From: Aliisedimentitalea scapharcae
Lineage (GTDB): Bacteria > Pseudomonadota > Alphaproteobacteria > Rhodobacterales > Rhodobacteraceae
Direction of reading: 5' to 3'
DNA length: 64,000 nt
Assembly (NCBI RefSeq): GCF_045277565.1
Contig: NZ_CP123584.1
Coordinates: 1,984,001 to 2,048,000, forward strand
A program made the translations under genes and the position numbers. Shown here in pieces: positions 53,608 through 62,529 of the stretch. The notes below the pieces were generated by a model. That model searched no databases, had not been told where the DNA came from, and saw only the letters and a program-made list of their open reading frames with translations. The stretch's first letter is position 1, and each line of letters starts with the position of its first letter.

Positions 53608-53868
53608 TCAGCGCTCCTCAATCAGAGTAATTTGATCATATGGCGCCTTGGGGCGCCGGGGGCCGCGGACCAGAGTGGTGATCGCAGCTACGATGTGTTT
53701 CTTGTTCTCGGCCATCCAGACATAAGCCGTCTGGTGAGAGGGCCGCGCGCCGACAAGCTGCAGGTCGTGTGAGAGGCGTTCGGGCACAAGTGCCCGGACC
53801 GTTCGGCCCTCTACCTCAACTTCGACCACATAGCATTCTGTGGCGGGATCGCGGCCCCTGACGTTCAT
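53608..53868 (-). CDS. Small unknown gene inside the pdh operon
   Basis: An 86-residue protein encoded between pdhB (8-nt gap) and pdhC (1-nt gap), so it is cotranscribed. It reads CYVVEVEVEGRTVRALVPER, then GARPSHQTAYVWMAENKKHI and PYDQITLIEE. No family was recognised, but the absence of frame breaks and the tight spacing argue it is real. A role as a small complex-associated protein is inference. Confidence 0.65.
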   Translation of the reverse strand: MNVRGRDPATECYVVEVEVEGRTVRALVPERLSHDLQLVGARPSHQTAYVWMAENKKHIVAAITTLVRGPRRPKAPYDQITLIEER

Positions 53869-53876
53869 GTCTGCCC

Positions 53877-55256
53877 TTACCGATAGGTGACTTGTTTGAC
53901 GGCGGCGATCACTTCGTCGGTGGTGATCAGCGCGTGCCGTTCAAGATTGGCGGCATAGGGCATTGGAACATCCTTGCCGGTGCAGTTGATCACCGGAGCG
54001 TCCAGATAATCAAACGCCTCCTGCATCACCACCGAGGAGATATAGCTGCCTACAGACCCCTGTGGCCAACCTTCTTCGACGGTGACCAGACGGTTGGTTT
54101 TCATGACCGAGGCAATGATGCTGTCCGTGTCCATCGGGCGCAGGGTGCGCAGGTCGATCACTTCGGCGGAAATCCCGTCTTCGGCAAGCTTTTCAGCAGC
54201 TTCCAAAGCATATTGCATCCCGATTCCAAAAGAGACGATGGTTACATCGCTCCCTTCGCGCCAGATCCGGGCCTTGCCGAAGGGAACTGTGAAATCATCC
54301 ATCTTGGGCACATCGAACGAGCGGCCATAGAGGATTTCGTTTTCCAGGAAGATCACCGGGTTGTCATCCCGGATTGCCGTCTTCAGCAGACCTTTGGCGT
54401 CAGAGGCCGAATAGGGCATGGCGACTTTCAGGCCGGGGATCTGCATATACCAGGCGGCATAGTCCTGGGAATGCTGCGCGCCGACGCGGGCGGCGGCACC
54501 ATTGGGTCCACGGAACACCATGGGTGCGCCCATCTGACCACCGGACATATAAAGCGTCTTGGCCGCAGAGTTGATGATATGGTCGATTGCCTGCATGGCA
54601 AAATTGAAGGTCATGAACTCGACGATGGGGCGCAGGCCAGCCATGGCGGACCCGGTTGCAATGCCTGCAAACCCATGTTCGGTGATCGGCGTGTCGATCA
54701 CCCGTTTCGAGCCGAATTCCTCGAGCAAGCCCTGAGAAATCTTATAAGCCCCCTGATATTCGGCGACTTCCTCGCCCATCAGATAGACGTCGCCATCGCC
54801 GCGCATCTCTTCGGCCATCGCATCGCGCAGGGCTTCGCGGACCGTGGTGGGGACCAGTTCCGTGCCTTCGGGCCAATCCGGTGTCAGATCCGGTTGCGGT
54901 GCAGCAGGAGCTGCCACCGCGGCGGCAGCAGGCGTCTCGGTGCCCCCTGCGGGGGCCGCCTCGTTGCCTGCGGCTTCTGCCGGGGCAGAAGCGGGCAGGG
55001 CGGAGGCGTCTTCGCCTTCTTCGACCAGGATCGCGATGGGGGTGTTGACGCGAACGGCCTCTGTCCCTTCGGCAATCAGGATCTTGCCGACGATTCCTTC
55101 GTCAACGGCCTCGAACTCCATCGTGGCCTTGTCGGTTTCAATCTCGGCCAAAATATCGCCGGAGTTCACGGTATCGCCTTCCTTGACCAGCCATTTGGCC
55201 AGGGTGCCTTCCTCCATGGTCGGCGACAGGGCGGGCATTAGAATTTCGGTTGCCAT
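53877..55256 (-). CDS. pdhB: Pyruvate dehydrogenase E1 beta with N-terminal lipoyl domain
   Basis: A 459-residue E1-beta carrying its own lipoyl domain (about 1-80; E-T-D-K-A-T-M-E, lysine near 43) and an Ala/Pro linker, an arrangement known in alphaproteobacterial and Zymomonas-type complexes. The E1-beta part (about 135-459) contains YLMGEEVAEYQGAYKISQGL, ITEHGFAGIATGSAMAGLRP and GPNGAAARVGAQHSQ. With E1-alpha it decarboxylates pyruvate and acetylates lipoyl groups. Confidence 0.97.
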   Translation of the reverse strand: MATEILMPALSPTMEEGTLAKWLVKEGDTVNSGDILAEIETDKATMEFEAVDEGIVGKILIAEGTEAVRVNTPIAILVEEGEDASALPASAPAEAAGNEAAPAGGTETPAAAAVAAPAAPQPDLTPDWPEGTELVPTTVREALRDAMAEEMRGDGDVYLMGEEVAEYQGAYKISQGLLEEFGSKRVIDTPITEHGFAGIATGSAMAGLRPIVEFMTFNFAMQAIDHIINSAAKTLYMSGGQMGAPMVFRGPNGAAARVGAQHSQDYAAWYMQIPGLKVAMPYSASDAKGLLKTAIRDDNPVIFLENEILYGRSFDVPKMDDFTVPFGKARIWREGSDVTIVSFGIGMQYALEAAEKLAEDGISAEVIDLRTLRPMDTDSIIASVMKTNRLVTVEEGWPQGSVGSYISSVVMQEAFDYLDAPVINCTGKDVPMPYAANLERHALITTDEVIAAVKQVTYR

Positions 55257-55273
55257 GTCTTATCTCTTCCCTC

Positions 55274-56263
55274 TCAGGCGTAAATGTCTGTCCACAGCTC
55301 TTCGAGAGCCGGTTCCGGGCTGCTGCGCGAGAAATCCGCAGCTTTGTTGACGATGTCCTTGATCTCTCTGTCGATCGCTTTGAGGTCATCTTCGGTGGCG
55401 TGCTTGTTCTCGATCAGCATTTCGCGAACCTGTTCGATCGGGTCGCGTTCTTCGCGCATGCGCTGCACTTCTTCGCGGGTCCGGTATTTAGCCGGATCCG
55501 ACATGGAATGACCACGGTAGCGGTAGGTCTTCACTTCGAGAATATAAGGTCCCTTGCCAGACCGGCAGTGGGCCACCGCGCGCTCACCGGCTTCTTTGAC
55601 GGACAGCACGTTCATGCCATCGACAGCCTCGCCGGGAATGCCAAAGGCCTGTCCCCGTGTGTAGATGTCCGGGGTCGACGTCGAGCGCGCCTGAGCGGTG
55701 CCCATGGCGTATTGGTTGTTCTCGATCACAAAGACCACCGGCAGTTGCCACAGGGCGGCCATATTAAAGGTCTCATAGACCTGACCCTGGTTCGCGGCAC
55801 CATCTCCGAAATAGGTGAAGGTGACGCGGCCATTTTCCTTGTATTTGTCGGCAAAGGCCAGACCGGCTCCCAATGGAACCTGCGCGCCCACGATGCCGTG
55901 GCCACCATAGAAGTGTTTCTCTTTCGAGAACATGTGCATCGACCCGCCCTTACCTTTGGACAGGCCCCCTTCGCGTCCGGTAAGCTCGGCCATGACACCA
56001 CCTGGATCCATGCCGCAGGCCAGCATATGCCCGTGATCGCGATACGAAGTAATGCGTTTGTCGCCGTCTTCGGCGGCGGCCTCAAGGCCGACAACAACCG
56101 CTTCCTGACCGATATAAAGGTGACAGAAGCCGCCTATCAGACCCATGCCATAGAGCTGACCGGCCTTTTCTTCGAATCGGCGGATCAAAAGCATTTCACG
56201 GTAATATTGTTTCAGCTCATCGCCGGAAGCATTTGTTTTCTTTACTGTCTTTCTGGCTGCCAT
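55274..56263 (-). CDS. pdhA: Pyruvate dehydrogenase E1 alpha
   Basis: A 329-residue E1-alpha. The thiamine diphosphate motif is G-D-G-A-A-N-Q-G, later followed by V-I-E-N-N. GGFCHLYIGQEAVVVGLEAA and YRYRGHSMSDPAKYRTREEV are conserved. It is the first gene of the operon pdhA-pdhB-small gene-pdhC. GGGGGAG lies about 12 nt before the ATG. No lpd gene follows in this window. Confidence 0.97.
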   Translation of the reverse strand: MAARKTVKKTNASGDELKQYYREMLLIRRFEEKAGQLYGMGLIGGFCHLYIGQEAVVVGLEAAAEDGDKRITSYRDHGHMLACGMDPGGVMAELTGREGGLSKGKGGSMHMFSKEKHFYGGHGIVGAQVPLGAGLAFADKYKENGRVTFTYFGDGAANQGQVYETFNMAALWQLPVVFVIENNQYAMGTAQARSTSTPDIYTRGQAFGIPGEAVDGMNVLSVKEAGERAVAHCRSGKGPYILEVKTYRYRGHSMSDPAKYRTREEVQRMREERDPIEQVREMLIENKHATEDDLKAIDREIKDIVNKAADFSRSSPEPALEELWTDIYA

Positions 56264-56881
56264 CGTGGTGGGCTCCCCCTTTTGGCGTAATAGTTTAGTG
56301 TTAAACTATTTAATAAGCCATTTCAGGCGATCTGGCGAGTGATAATATGACGCGGGTGTAGCTGTTGTAGCGGGACAGGGATTCCTTCAATTTTGGACAG
56401 AGATATCTTCAACATTTGATTTTGGGGCTGAAGTCCTGTGTCGTGCGCCGTTTTGAAGGAGGTTCAAACCCTGTTTGAAGAGGGGATCTCCGCTGGACCC
56501 GGTTGGAGACTGGGTCGAGGTCGACTGGAACACAAGCCGCCAGACAGTAATACATACCGCGCCAGCGCAGACGTTTCGACCATCAGTCATCCTACCCGGT
56601 AGACGACTTGCCAACGTGGCAAGACAAGGGCTGCCAGAAACGCACCGAGGATTGTTGGCGGACCTTGGTCGACATTTGGTTCATCGTCTGGTTCCAGCCC
56701 AAAGCGGAAGTTGCCTTCCCGTTCATAAAGTGGAAAGCAGACATTCATCGAGATATGGGCTAAGTTTTGCTGTGCGGGACGGGGTAGACCTTCGTGAAAT
56801 TGCAATGGCGTGACAGTCTGGCAAGATATGACTCCTATGTGTAGCTTACTTCCACAGTCAATCTGGGGCTTTGGATGAGAA
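56264..56881. other. Region between pdhA and the cyclase gene
   Basis: About 600 bp without a supported gene. The palindrome TAGTTTA-gtgt-TAAACTA (56291-56308) lies 28 bp upstream of pdhA and could be an operator. The rest contains only unsupported frames on both strands; the segment around 56690-56770 looks like decayed sequence of unknown origin. Confidence 0.5.
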
Positions 56882-58693
56882 ATGTTGGGCATATTGAAAG
56901 ATTTAAGCCGGGAAGAATTGCTAACTGAACTTGGTCGCGGACTTCAGCGTGAGGAAGCCACTCGGAGTATTCTCGAAGTCATTCAAAAGTCCCGCGATGA
57001 CGAAGGGCCCGTTTTAGAAGCGATCCTCACTCAAGCAGCGGAACTTTGTGCGGCAAGCCAAGCGTCCTTGCAACTTGCGAATACAGCGCGGACACAATTC
57101 GAAATTGCATCCTATTGGGGATTTGAGGAAACAGCCTTCAGCGTCGGAGGTTCGGCACCCTTGGACAGCGGTAGGCCGATTCCAGAGGTCATTCGAACTG
57201 GTCACACGATAAACATTGCTGATCTGAGAGACACCGGCTTTTATCGTGAAAAAGACTCCATTATCAGCCATGTGGTAGACGTTGAGGGTGTGCGCTCATG
57301 GCTGATTGTTCCCCTGATGAACGGATCGCAGGCGATTGGTGCAATAGCTCTTAGCCGCAAGGAGGTCAGACCTTTTTCCGACGATGAAATTGTCTTGGTC
57401 GAGACTTTTGCCGCGCAGGCGGTCATCGCCATCGAGAATGTCCGCCAGTTTCGCGAGGTGCAGGACCGGTTGGCGCGCGAGACGGCAACCAAGGACATCC
57501 TGGGGGTCATCAGCCGTTCACGAAACGACGACGTGCGCGTGTTCGATGTAATCCTGAACAGAGCCGGGCGACTTTGTGATGCATCCACCGCGATGCTGCA
57601 ACTCACTAAGGACGGGGTATCATTTACCCAAAAGTCGGTATGGGCCGAACGCGCGCAAGGCGACTTTGCAAACGAAACCTCTTTTGTGCCTGATCCCGAA
57701 TTGGCTGTGCCGGTCTCGGTCCGGGAAATTCGTGTTGTTCAGATCGCTGACCTTGCCGACGACGATCTCTATCGCAAGGGCAATCCGGTTCGGGTGATGA
57801 TGGTGGATCAGGAAGGCATCCGGACATTCATGTCGGTTCCACTGGTGAGCGGCGACAAGGCAGTTGGTGCAATCACCCTGTCCCGGCGGGAGGTCAAGCC
57901 ATTCAGCGACGCGGAAATCGCCCTGGTCGAGACTTTTGCCGCACAAGCCGTCATCGCCATTGAGAACGTTGCCCAGTTCAAAGCACTTGAAGCGCTCAAT
58001 GCCCAACTCGGCGACCGCGTCGAAGAACAGGTGGGCCAGATCGAACGTATGGGCAAGCTAAAGCGTTTCCTGCCCTCAGCCGTTGCAGACACAGTTATCT
58101 CTTCTGGTTCCGAAAAGATGCTCTCAAGCCACCGCGCACTACTGGGCGTCCTTTTCTGCGACATCCGTGGCTTCACGGCCTTCTGCGAAACCGCCGAGCC
58201 GGAAGAAACAATTGAAGTACTGCAGACTTATCATCAGGAGATGGGCAAACTAATCAACGCTCATGGTGCGGGTGTCGATCACCGCATGGGCGACGGGATC
58301 ATGGTGCTTTTCAACGACCCCATTCCCTGCGACGATCCAGCGGGGGATGCCGTTCGTCTTGCCAAGGCAATGCGCACCCGTATGGCCGAACTTGCCAAGG
58401 ACTGGAAGCGGGTCGGCTTCCGTCTTGGCTTTGGGGTTGGTGTGTCGTTAGGCTACGCTACGGTCGGCATGGTGGGTTACGAGAACCGTTCCGATTACAC
58501 AGCCTCTGGCACAGCGATCAACATCGCTTCGCGTCTGTGTGAAATGGCCGAGGACGGCGAAATCCTTCTCAGCACCCGCGCTGCCATCGCTGTAGAGGAC
58601 GCCCATCCATCTATCTCCAACGGCGAGATCACACTCAAGGGCATACGCGAGCCGGTTGAGGTGTTTAGGCTTGCGCAACTCGATAACTCGTAA
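56882..58693 (+). CDS. GAF-GAF class III nucleotide cyclase
   Basis: A 603-residue cytoplasmic signalling protein. Two GAF domains (about 45-195 and 215-370) are near-copies, each ending in a block like F-S-D-x-E-I-x-L-V-E-T-F-A-A-Q-A-V-I-A-I-E-N. A coiled segment leads to a class III cyclase domain (about 410-600). Metal-binding aspartates are in F-C-D-I-R-G-F-T and R-M-G-D-G-I-M. The usual base-recognition Lys in D-K-x-x-G-D is His (V-D-H-R-M-G-D) and the usual Asp is Thr (A-S-G-T-A-I-N), while the Asn and Arg of the I-N-I-A-S-R-L motif are present. Activity is likely, but ATP versus GTP is uncertain. Confidence 0.92.
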   Translation: MLGILKDLSREELLTELGRGLQREEATRSILEVIQKSRDDEGPVLEAILTQAAELCAASQASLQLANTARTQFEIASYWGFEETAFSVGGSAPLDSGRPIPEVIRTGHTINIADLRDTGFYREKDSIISHVVDVEGVRSWLIVPLMNGSQAIGAIALSRKEVRPFSDDEIVLVETFAAQAVIAIENVRQFREVQDRLARETATKDILGVISRSRNDDVRVFDVILNRAGRLCDASTAMLQLTKDGVSFTQKSVWAERAQGDFANETSFVPDPELAVPVSVREIRVVQIADLADDDLYRKGNPVRVMMVDQEGIRTFMSVPLVSGDKAVGAITLSRREVKPFSDAEIALVETFAAQAVIAIENVAQFKALEALNAQLGDRVEEQVGQIERMGKLKRFLPSAVADTVISSGSEKMLSSHRALLGVLFCDIRGFTAFCETAEPEETIEVLQTYHQEMGKLINAHGAGVDHRMGDGIMVLFNDPIPCDDPAGDAVRLAKAMRTRMAELAKDWKRVGFRLGFGVGVSLGYATVGMVGYENRSDYTASGTAINIASRLCEMAEDGEILLSTRAAIAVEDAHPSISNGEITLKGIREPVEVFRLAQLDNS

Positions 58694-59057
58694 TGAATAG
58701 GTAATGGCAACGACGATCACGTCGGCTGCCTCGGACTCGAACCTGCCGCTCGCTGCACGCGACACGAAAGTCGGTTATCGGGAGATGTTCAAGACTTTGC
58801 AAAGCCCGCTTTCTGCGCACAGCAGCCATTGACGGCCAGAACAGTATCTTGGGCTTGGGGCGATGTGGCTGGTGCTGGCCCGAAGGAGATGTTCATTCCA
58901 GTTGCAGTTTGGCTGGCCGCCAGGGCGGAGAGCGTGCATTATCGGCACCTGCATCGGAAATATTTCGTTCGGGTAAAGCCGATGATCATTCGCAGACACT
59001 GAACAGCCACTTTCGGATGCCAGCCATAGCCAGCGCCGCTGTCAGTGACGATAGGAC
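58694..59057. other. Gene-poor stretch after the cyclase gene
   Basis: About 360 bp with only short unsupported frames. No terminator with a clear T-run was seen. The composition resembles decayed intergenic sequence. Confidence 0.5.
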
Positions 59058-59357
59058 CTATGTGTCCAGATCTGCTTGGTCCCGATGCGCAATCCGCCTG
59101 TTTTCGATATACATGATCTCAAACCGCGACACGATTGGCGGGAATTTGATATTGTTGATGCCTGGCACTTCCGGGGTCGCAAAGCGTTCTTGCAGCCCGT
59201 TCAGTGGTATATCCCAATCCCGCTCAGCAATCTCTGCCACGTCTTGAGGCCAAAGAAAACTGCTTCTGCCGGATCCAGCCCACGCGCGATTGGTCACCAT
59301 GGTTGTTGGGCTGAATGCAGCAGCACAGCCAAGATATTTGCGCCTGTTGGTATTCAT
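59058..59357 (-). CDS. Short unknown protein coupled to cytochrome b561
   Basis: A 99-residue protein whose ATG (complement of 59355-59357) overlaps the stop of the cytochrome b561 gene as ATGA, so it is probably translated after it. The N-terminus, MNTNRRKYLGCAAAFS, resembles a weak twin-arginine export signal ending near A-W-A-G. The rest (FLWPQDVAEIAERDWDIPLN to the FEIMYIENRRIAHR segment) matches nothing I recognise. It could be a periplasmic partner of the cytochrome or the remnant of a longer enzyme. Confidence 0.5.
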   Translation of the reverse strand: MNTNRRKYLGCAAAFSPTTMVTNRAWAGSGRSSFLWPQDVAEIAERDWDIPLNGLQERFATPEVPGINNIKFPPIVSRFEIMYIENRRIAHRDQADLDT

Positions 59358-59893
59358 TTGAACACCATTCTTCCAAGTACATCATGTCCCTCTAGACGGT
59401 GTTTGACGACTGCGGCAATGTGAACGACCACGACTGCCAGCAGGGTATAGGCAAGCCAGCGGTGAAGGTTTTCGCTCGTAGTTTCGATATTAAAGCCCCA
59501 GAGAATTTCAGCTGTCGGGAAGATTTTGGGCATGGGCAGGCCGAACCATTTTACGCCATGCCCCCCTAGGTCCACCTCGGCCCAGCCCAAAAACAAGACT
59601 GCGACAGGCAATGCATATAGCGCCAGGTGACCCAGATGAGAGCCAGTCTTTTCCCACGTGCTCAGAGCCGCCAAAGGGGGAGGAGCAGGGGTTGTCACCC
59701 GGACGACAATCCGCATCGCCAACAGCATGACCATCGTCACACCCAGCGATATGTGAAAACCGAACAAAAACTCTTGTAGCGCAGAGTCATCAGCGACGAC
59801 GGACGTCATTGCAAAACCAGAGATCCACATGACCAAGAAGCCGACAGCCATGAGCCAATGCAAGAGTCGTGCAGATAAACTGTAGTGATCCAT
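59354..59893 (-). CDS. Cytochrome b561
   Basis: A 179-residue four-helix diheme membrane cytochrome. The start at 59893 (MDHYSLSARLLHWLMAVGFL) is the family start; the open frame runs 118 codons further upstream through the divergent promoter region and is not credible there. Heme ligands are the histidines of R-L-L-H-W-L, F-G-F-H-I-S-L-G, and the C-terminal L-H-R-W-L-A-Y-T and V-V-H-I-A-A-V-V-K-H. It probably takes electrons from quinol to a periplasmic partner. It is divergent from the broken LytTR gene. Confidence 0.9.
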   Translation of the reverse strand: MDHYSLSARLLHWLMAVGFLVMWISGFAMTSVVADDSALQEFLFGFHISLGVTMVMLLAMRIVVRVTTPAPPPLAALSTWEKTGSHLGHLALYALPVAVLFLGWAEVDLGGHGVKWFGLPMPKIFPTAEILWGFNIETTSENLHRWLAYTLLAVVVVHIAAVVKHRLEGHDVLGRMVFK

Positions 59894-60050
59894 TTCAGTA
59901 TCCAATTTCAAACCTGAAAGTGATTTGCTGGACGGAGGCAAGGTTCTCCAGCGCAGATGCGTGAAAGGAACGGTTTCTGCGTTGACGGCAGCCGGGTTTT
60001 CGCGAACGGTCGTTTCTCGACCACTTACGAAGACGCTGTTAGCATCCCCC

Positions 60051-60854
60051 ATGACATTGAATGATACCGCCCTCACAAAAGCACTTGTAAAGAACCTTTT
60101 TGCAGTCTCTTTGATTGGTGCAGGCTTTGTGCTGGCCTTGGAGCCTAGCCACACAGAGGATCTGCCTGTTATTGCTGCGTATGGGTTGTGGGTTAGCCAT
60201 TTCTTTGTGGCGTCCACGATGTTTGTCTTTGGTGCCAACGTTCTCAACAGGCTAGGTTGCTGGGATCCAATTTCGAAATTGGCATCCGCTATAATTTTGC
60301 CGCCGCTTTTTGCTTTGGTGTCACTCGGATTGGACTAAGGGTTCGGCAAGGCAGATGAAGAAATCTTGTCCGCGCAACCGCCCATGACAATCTTCTTGAG
60401 CGAGGTCGTGGCTGTCGCTCCGATGTGTCTGGCGGTTTCGCTGGTGGTGACGCTCATTCTACGCTACGCCGCTTTGCCAAAAGCTGCGGAGCAGTTAAGG
60501 AAACCGTCGGATTCAGAGGAGGCAGGCCCCCCGCTGAACAGCCTGATCCCCTCAATTCCCCCGTCTCTGGGAAATGATATTATTCGTATGCATGCACAGG
60601 ATCACTATGTGCAGATCGTCACGACCAAGGGCAGTTCTTTGCTCACTGAGCAATTTGGTGACTGTGTTGAAAAACTAAGAAAACTGGATGGTATGCAATG
60701 CCATCGGTCACATTGGATCTGCCTTGGGCATGCCAGAGACGTGACACGCAAAGGCAGCTCCTACACGTGCACGTTAAGCAACGGAGATCAAATACCTGTT
60801 AGCCGAAGGCGGTATTCTGAGCTGAAAGCACGGCATGGCTTTGGCCCGAAATGA
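60051..60854 (+). pseudogene. LytTR-family membrane regulator interrupted by an in-frame stop
   Basis: Two pieces lie in the same frame: 60051-60338 (95 residues, three hydrophobic helices, ending P-L-F-A-L-V-S-L-G-L-D) and, after a TAA at 60336-60338, an open continuation whose first start is TTG at 60366, with a fourth hydrophobic helix (SEVVAVAPMCLAVSLVVTLI) and a LytTR DNA-binding domain (about 75-155 of that piece: I-I-R-M-H-A-Q-D-H-Y, C-H-R-S-H-W, V-S-R-R-R-Y). Together they match the usual four-helix plus LytTR layout of alphaproteobacterial proteins. Either it is a recent pseudogene, two coupled proteins, or a readthrough case. It is divergent from cytochrome b561. Confidence 0.65.
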
Positions 60855-61020
60855 TAATTCATGTTGAAGGCGGCAAGTTGGGAAATCGCCGCGCTTTGCC
60901 CGATCAATGAACCTATTATTTTCCGCATGTCGCGAATATCGGGTTTGACAGTGCAGCGCAGCATACGGTTGCCCCATCAAAAAGGTGGCTATGGGCCGCT
61001 TGAGGCAGCGGCCCATGATG

Positions 61021-61092
61021 TTAGATTTCTCTGGCTTTCGAGATCGTCAACGTGCCGTCTAGTTCGGTGTCCGAAGGCCCGGGGCCGCTCAT
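61021..61092 (-). CDS. Possible 23-residue ORF after the NTF2-like gene
   Basis: An ATGA overlap with the stop of the upstream gene leads into MSGPGPSDTELDGTLTISKA and a stop three codons later. It could be a remnant or chance. No family. The remaining bases of 60855-61020 show no gene. Confidence 0.15.
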   Translation of the reverse strand: MSGPGPSDTELDGTLTISKAREI

Positions 61093-61481
61093 TCACTTAG
61101 TGGACGCAGGAAAATTGCTTCTCGCAATACTTGCCAACGACCGTCCTGATATCGCCATTCGATGTTGCACAACAGGTTCATTTCTTCGCCATTCATGCCG
61201 CTATGTTTACGGGTGAGAACGCAGGCACCGCTCTCTCCCAAAACATGAAAGTCATGCCAGTCCGCCCAGGTGTTGAGCTGTGTTTTGCCCTCTTCGGCCT
61301 GCTTGCGGAAATGTGTGATGAATTCTTGCTTGGTGTAGGTGACCACAGACCTATCTGGCATCACCAGTGTGGTGTGAAAATCATCGTGGTAGATGCTTTC
61401 CAACGCATCCACATCGAAATTCGTGGCGCGGTCGATCAACTGGTCCATGGCGGCGCGGATGTCAGCGGTTGTATGTGTCAT
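61089..61481 (-). CDS. NTF2-like (SnoaL/DUF4440-type) protein
   Basis: A 130-residue protein with a cone-like alpha+beta fold. Family pattern: an N-terminal helix (IRAAMDQLIDRATNFDVDAL) followed by E-S-I-Y-H-D-D-F, a middle strand, and the C-terminal M-N-L-L-C-N-I-E-W-R-Y-Q-D-G-R-W-Q-V. Ligand and function are unknown. It lies 42 bp after the MBL-fold gene on the same strand and is probably cotranscribed. Confidence 0.85.
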   Translation of the reverse strand: MTHTTADIRAAMDQLIDRATNFDVDALESIYHDDFHTTLVMPDRSVVTYTKQEFITHFRKQAEEGKTQLNTWADWHDFHVLGESGACVLTRKHSGMNGEEMNLLCNIEWRYQDGRWQVLREAIFLRPLSE

Positions 61482-61523
61482 TGTGGGGATCTTTCTCGAT
61501 TTTTACGGCGAATGTATTTGGCG

Positions 61524-62426
61524 TCAGGAAAGTGGATGAAACACAAAGCCGTCGCCGCTTTGTGCGGTCTTTCCAATGCCGGGATAGGCCAGGTGGGTTG
61601 CAGCAAAGAGGCCCTGGTTGTTGGCAAGCTGGTTGAGCAAGGCCTTGCGCGTTTCGACCGCCTGTGCGGGGTCAATGTCCAACACATACGTGATGTCGGG
61701 GGCGGCGAATTGCACAGCTTCGGACAGGATCGCATCTGCGATGATCAACAACTCGCTCCCGCCCCCTGAAATACGGACACCGCTATGTCCGGGTGTGTGG
61801 CCGGGCAGTGGCAGCAAGGTCAGCCCGCTCCCTAGGTCGGTTTCGCCACTGTAAAGAGCCAATCGATCGGCAATCGGCGTGATGATGGCCTGTTGCCCTT
61901 CGATGATGTCGCGCATCTCTGCGGGCATTTTGTTCACAAGGTCCGCATCCATCCAGAAATCCCATTCGGCCTGCGCCATATGGAGCGTCGCGTTTCTGTA
62001 ACCACCGGCATCAGGACCGGATAGACCACCAATGTGATCGCCGTGCATATGAGTTATGATGATGTCGGTGATGTCTGTTTTTGCGATACCGCGAGCCATA
62101 AAAAGCGCCTCAAGTTTGCCAACACCGGGGTAAAGAGGGCCCGCGCCAGTATCAATCAGGATCAACCGGTCGCCACTGTGTACAAGCCATTGATTTGCGC
62201 CAATTTCGATCTCATCGCCAATGGTGCCAAGAGCCTCTGGGCTGGCGTTCGGAAACCAGCCTGCTGGAATGTTGAACGTGCCATCAGACAGGCTGGACAC
62301 CGCGATGTCACCAAGGGTCAGGGTCGCAAGCTCTCCGGCAAAGCTGGCGCTGGGAATGGCTGCGGTGCCAGCCGTTGCGGCCAATGTCAGCATGAGCTCG
62401 CGGCGATCAAGAATGAGGGTTGTCAT
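61524..62426 (-). CDS. Periplasmic MBL-fold metallo-hydrolase
   Basis: A 300-residue protein. The N-terminus RRELMLTLAATAGTAAIPSA looks like a twin-arginine-type export signal. The zinc motif is T-H-M-H-G-D-H-I-G-G near residue 125, with later histidines in L-P-G-H-T-P-G-H-S and ATHLAYPG and aspartate in I-I-A-D-A-I-L. Lactonases and other hydrolases share this layout; the substrate is unknown. AAGGAAG lies before the ATG. It is divergent from the AraC-type regulator (103-bp gap). Confidence 0.9.
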   Translation of the reverse strand: MTTLILDRRELMLTLAATAGTAAIPSASFAGELATLTLGDIAVSSLSDGTFNIPAGWFPNASPEALGTIGDEIEIGANQWLVHSGDRLILIDTGAGPLYPGVGKLEALFMARGIAKTDITDIIITHMHGDHIGGLSGPDAGGYRNATLHMAQAEWDFWMDADLVNKMPAEMRDIIEGQQAIITPIADRLALYSGETDLGSGLTLLPLPGHTPGHSGVRISGGGSELLIIADAILSEAVQFAAPDITYVLDIDPAQAVETRKALLNQLANNQGLFAATHLAYPGIGKTAQSGDGFVFHPLS

Positions 62427-62529
62427 CGTGCTTCCTTCTTTTTCCTGAAAAAGAACTAAGAGCGGGCCGCCTTGATCGCGATTGGCGGATGTGACAATTA
62501 GATGGTCATATCAGACAAAAGGTGCTGTC

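Noticed and set aside
56475..56892. Overlapping frames on both strands between pdhA and the cyclase
   Set aside because: No ribosome-binding sites, no family and conflicting frames; looks like decayed non-coding DNA.
60861..61100. 80-codon plus-strand frame after the LytTR region
   Set aside because: No binding site or family; it opposes the end of the NTF2-like gene.
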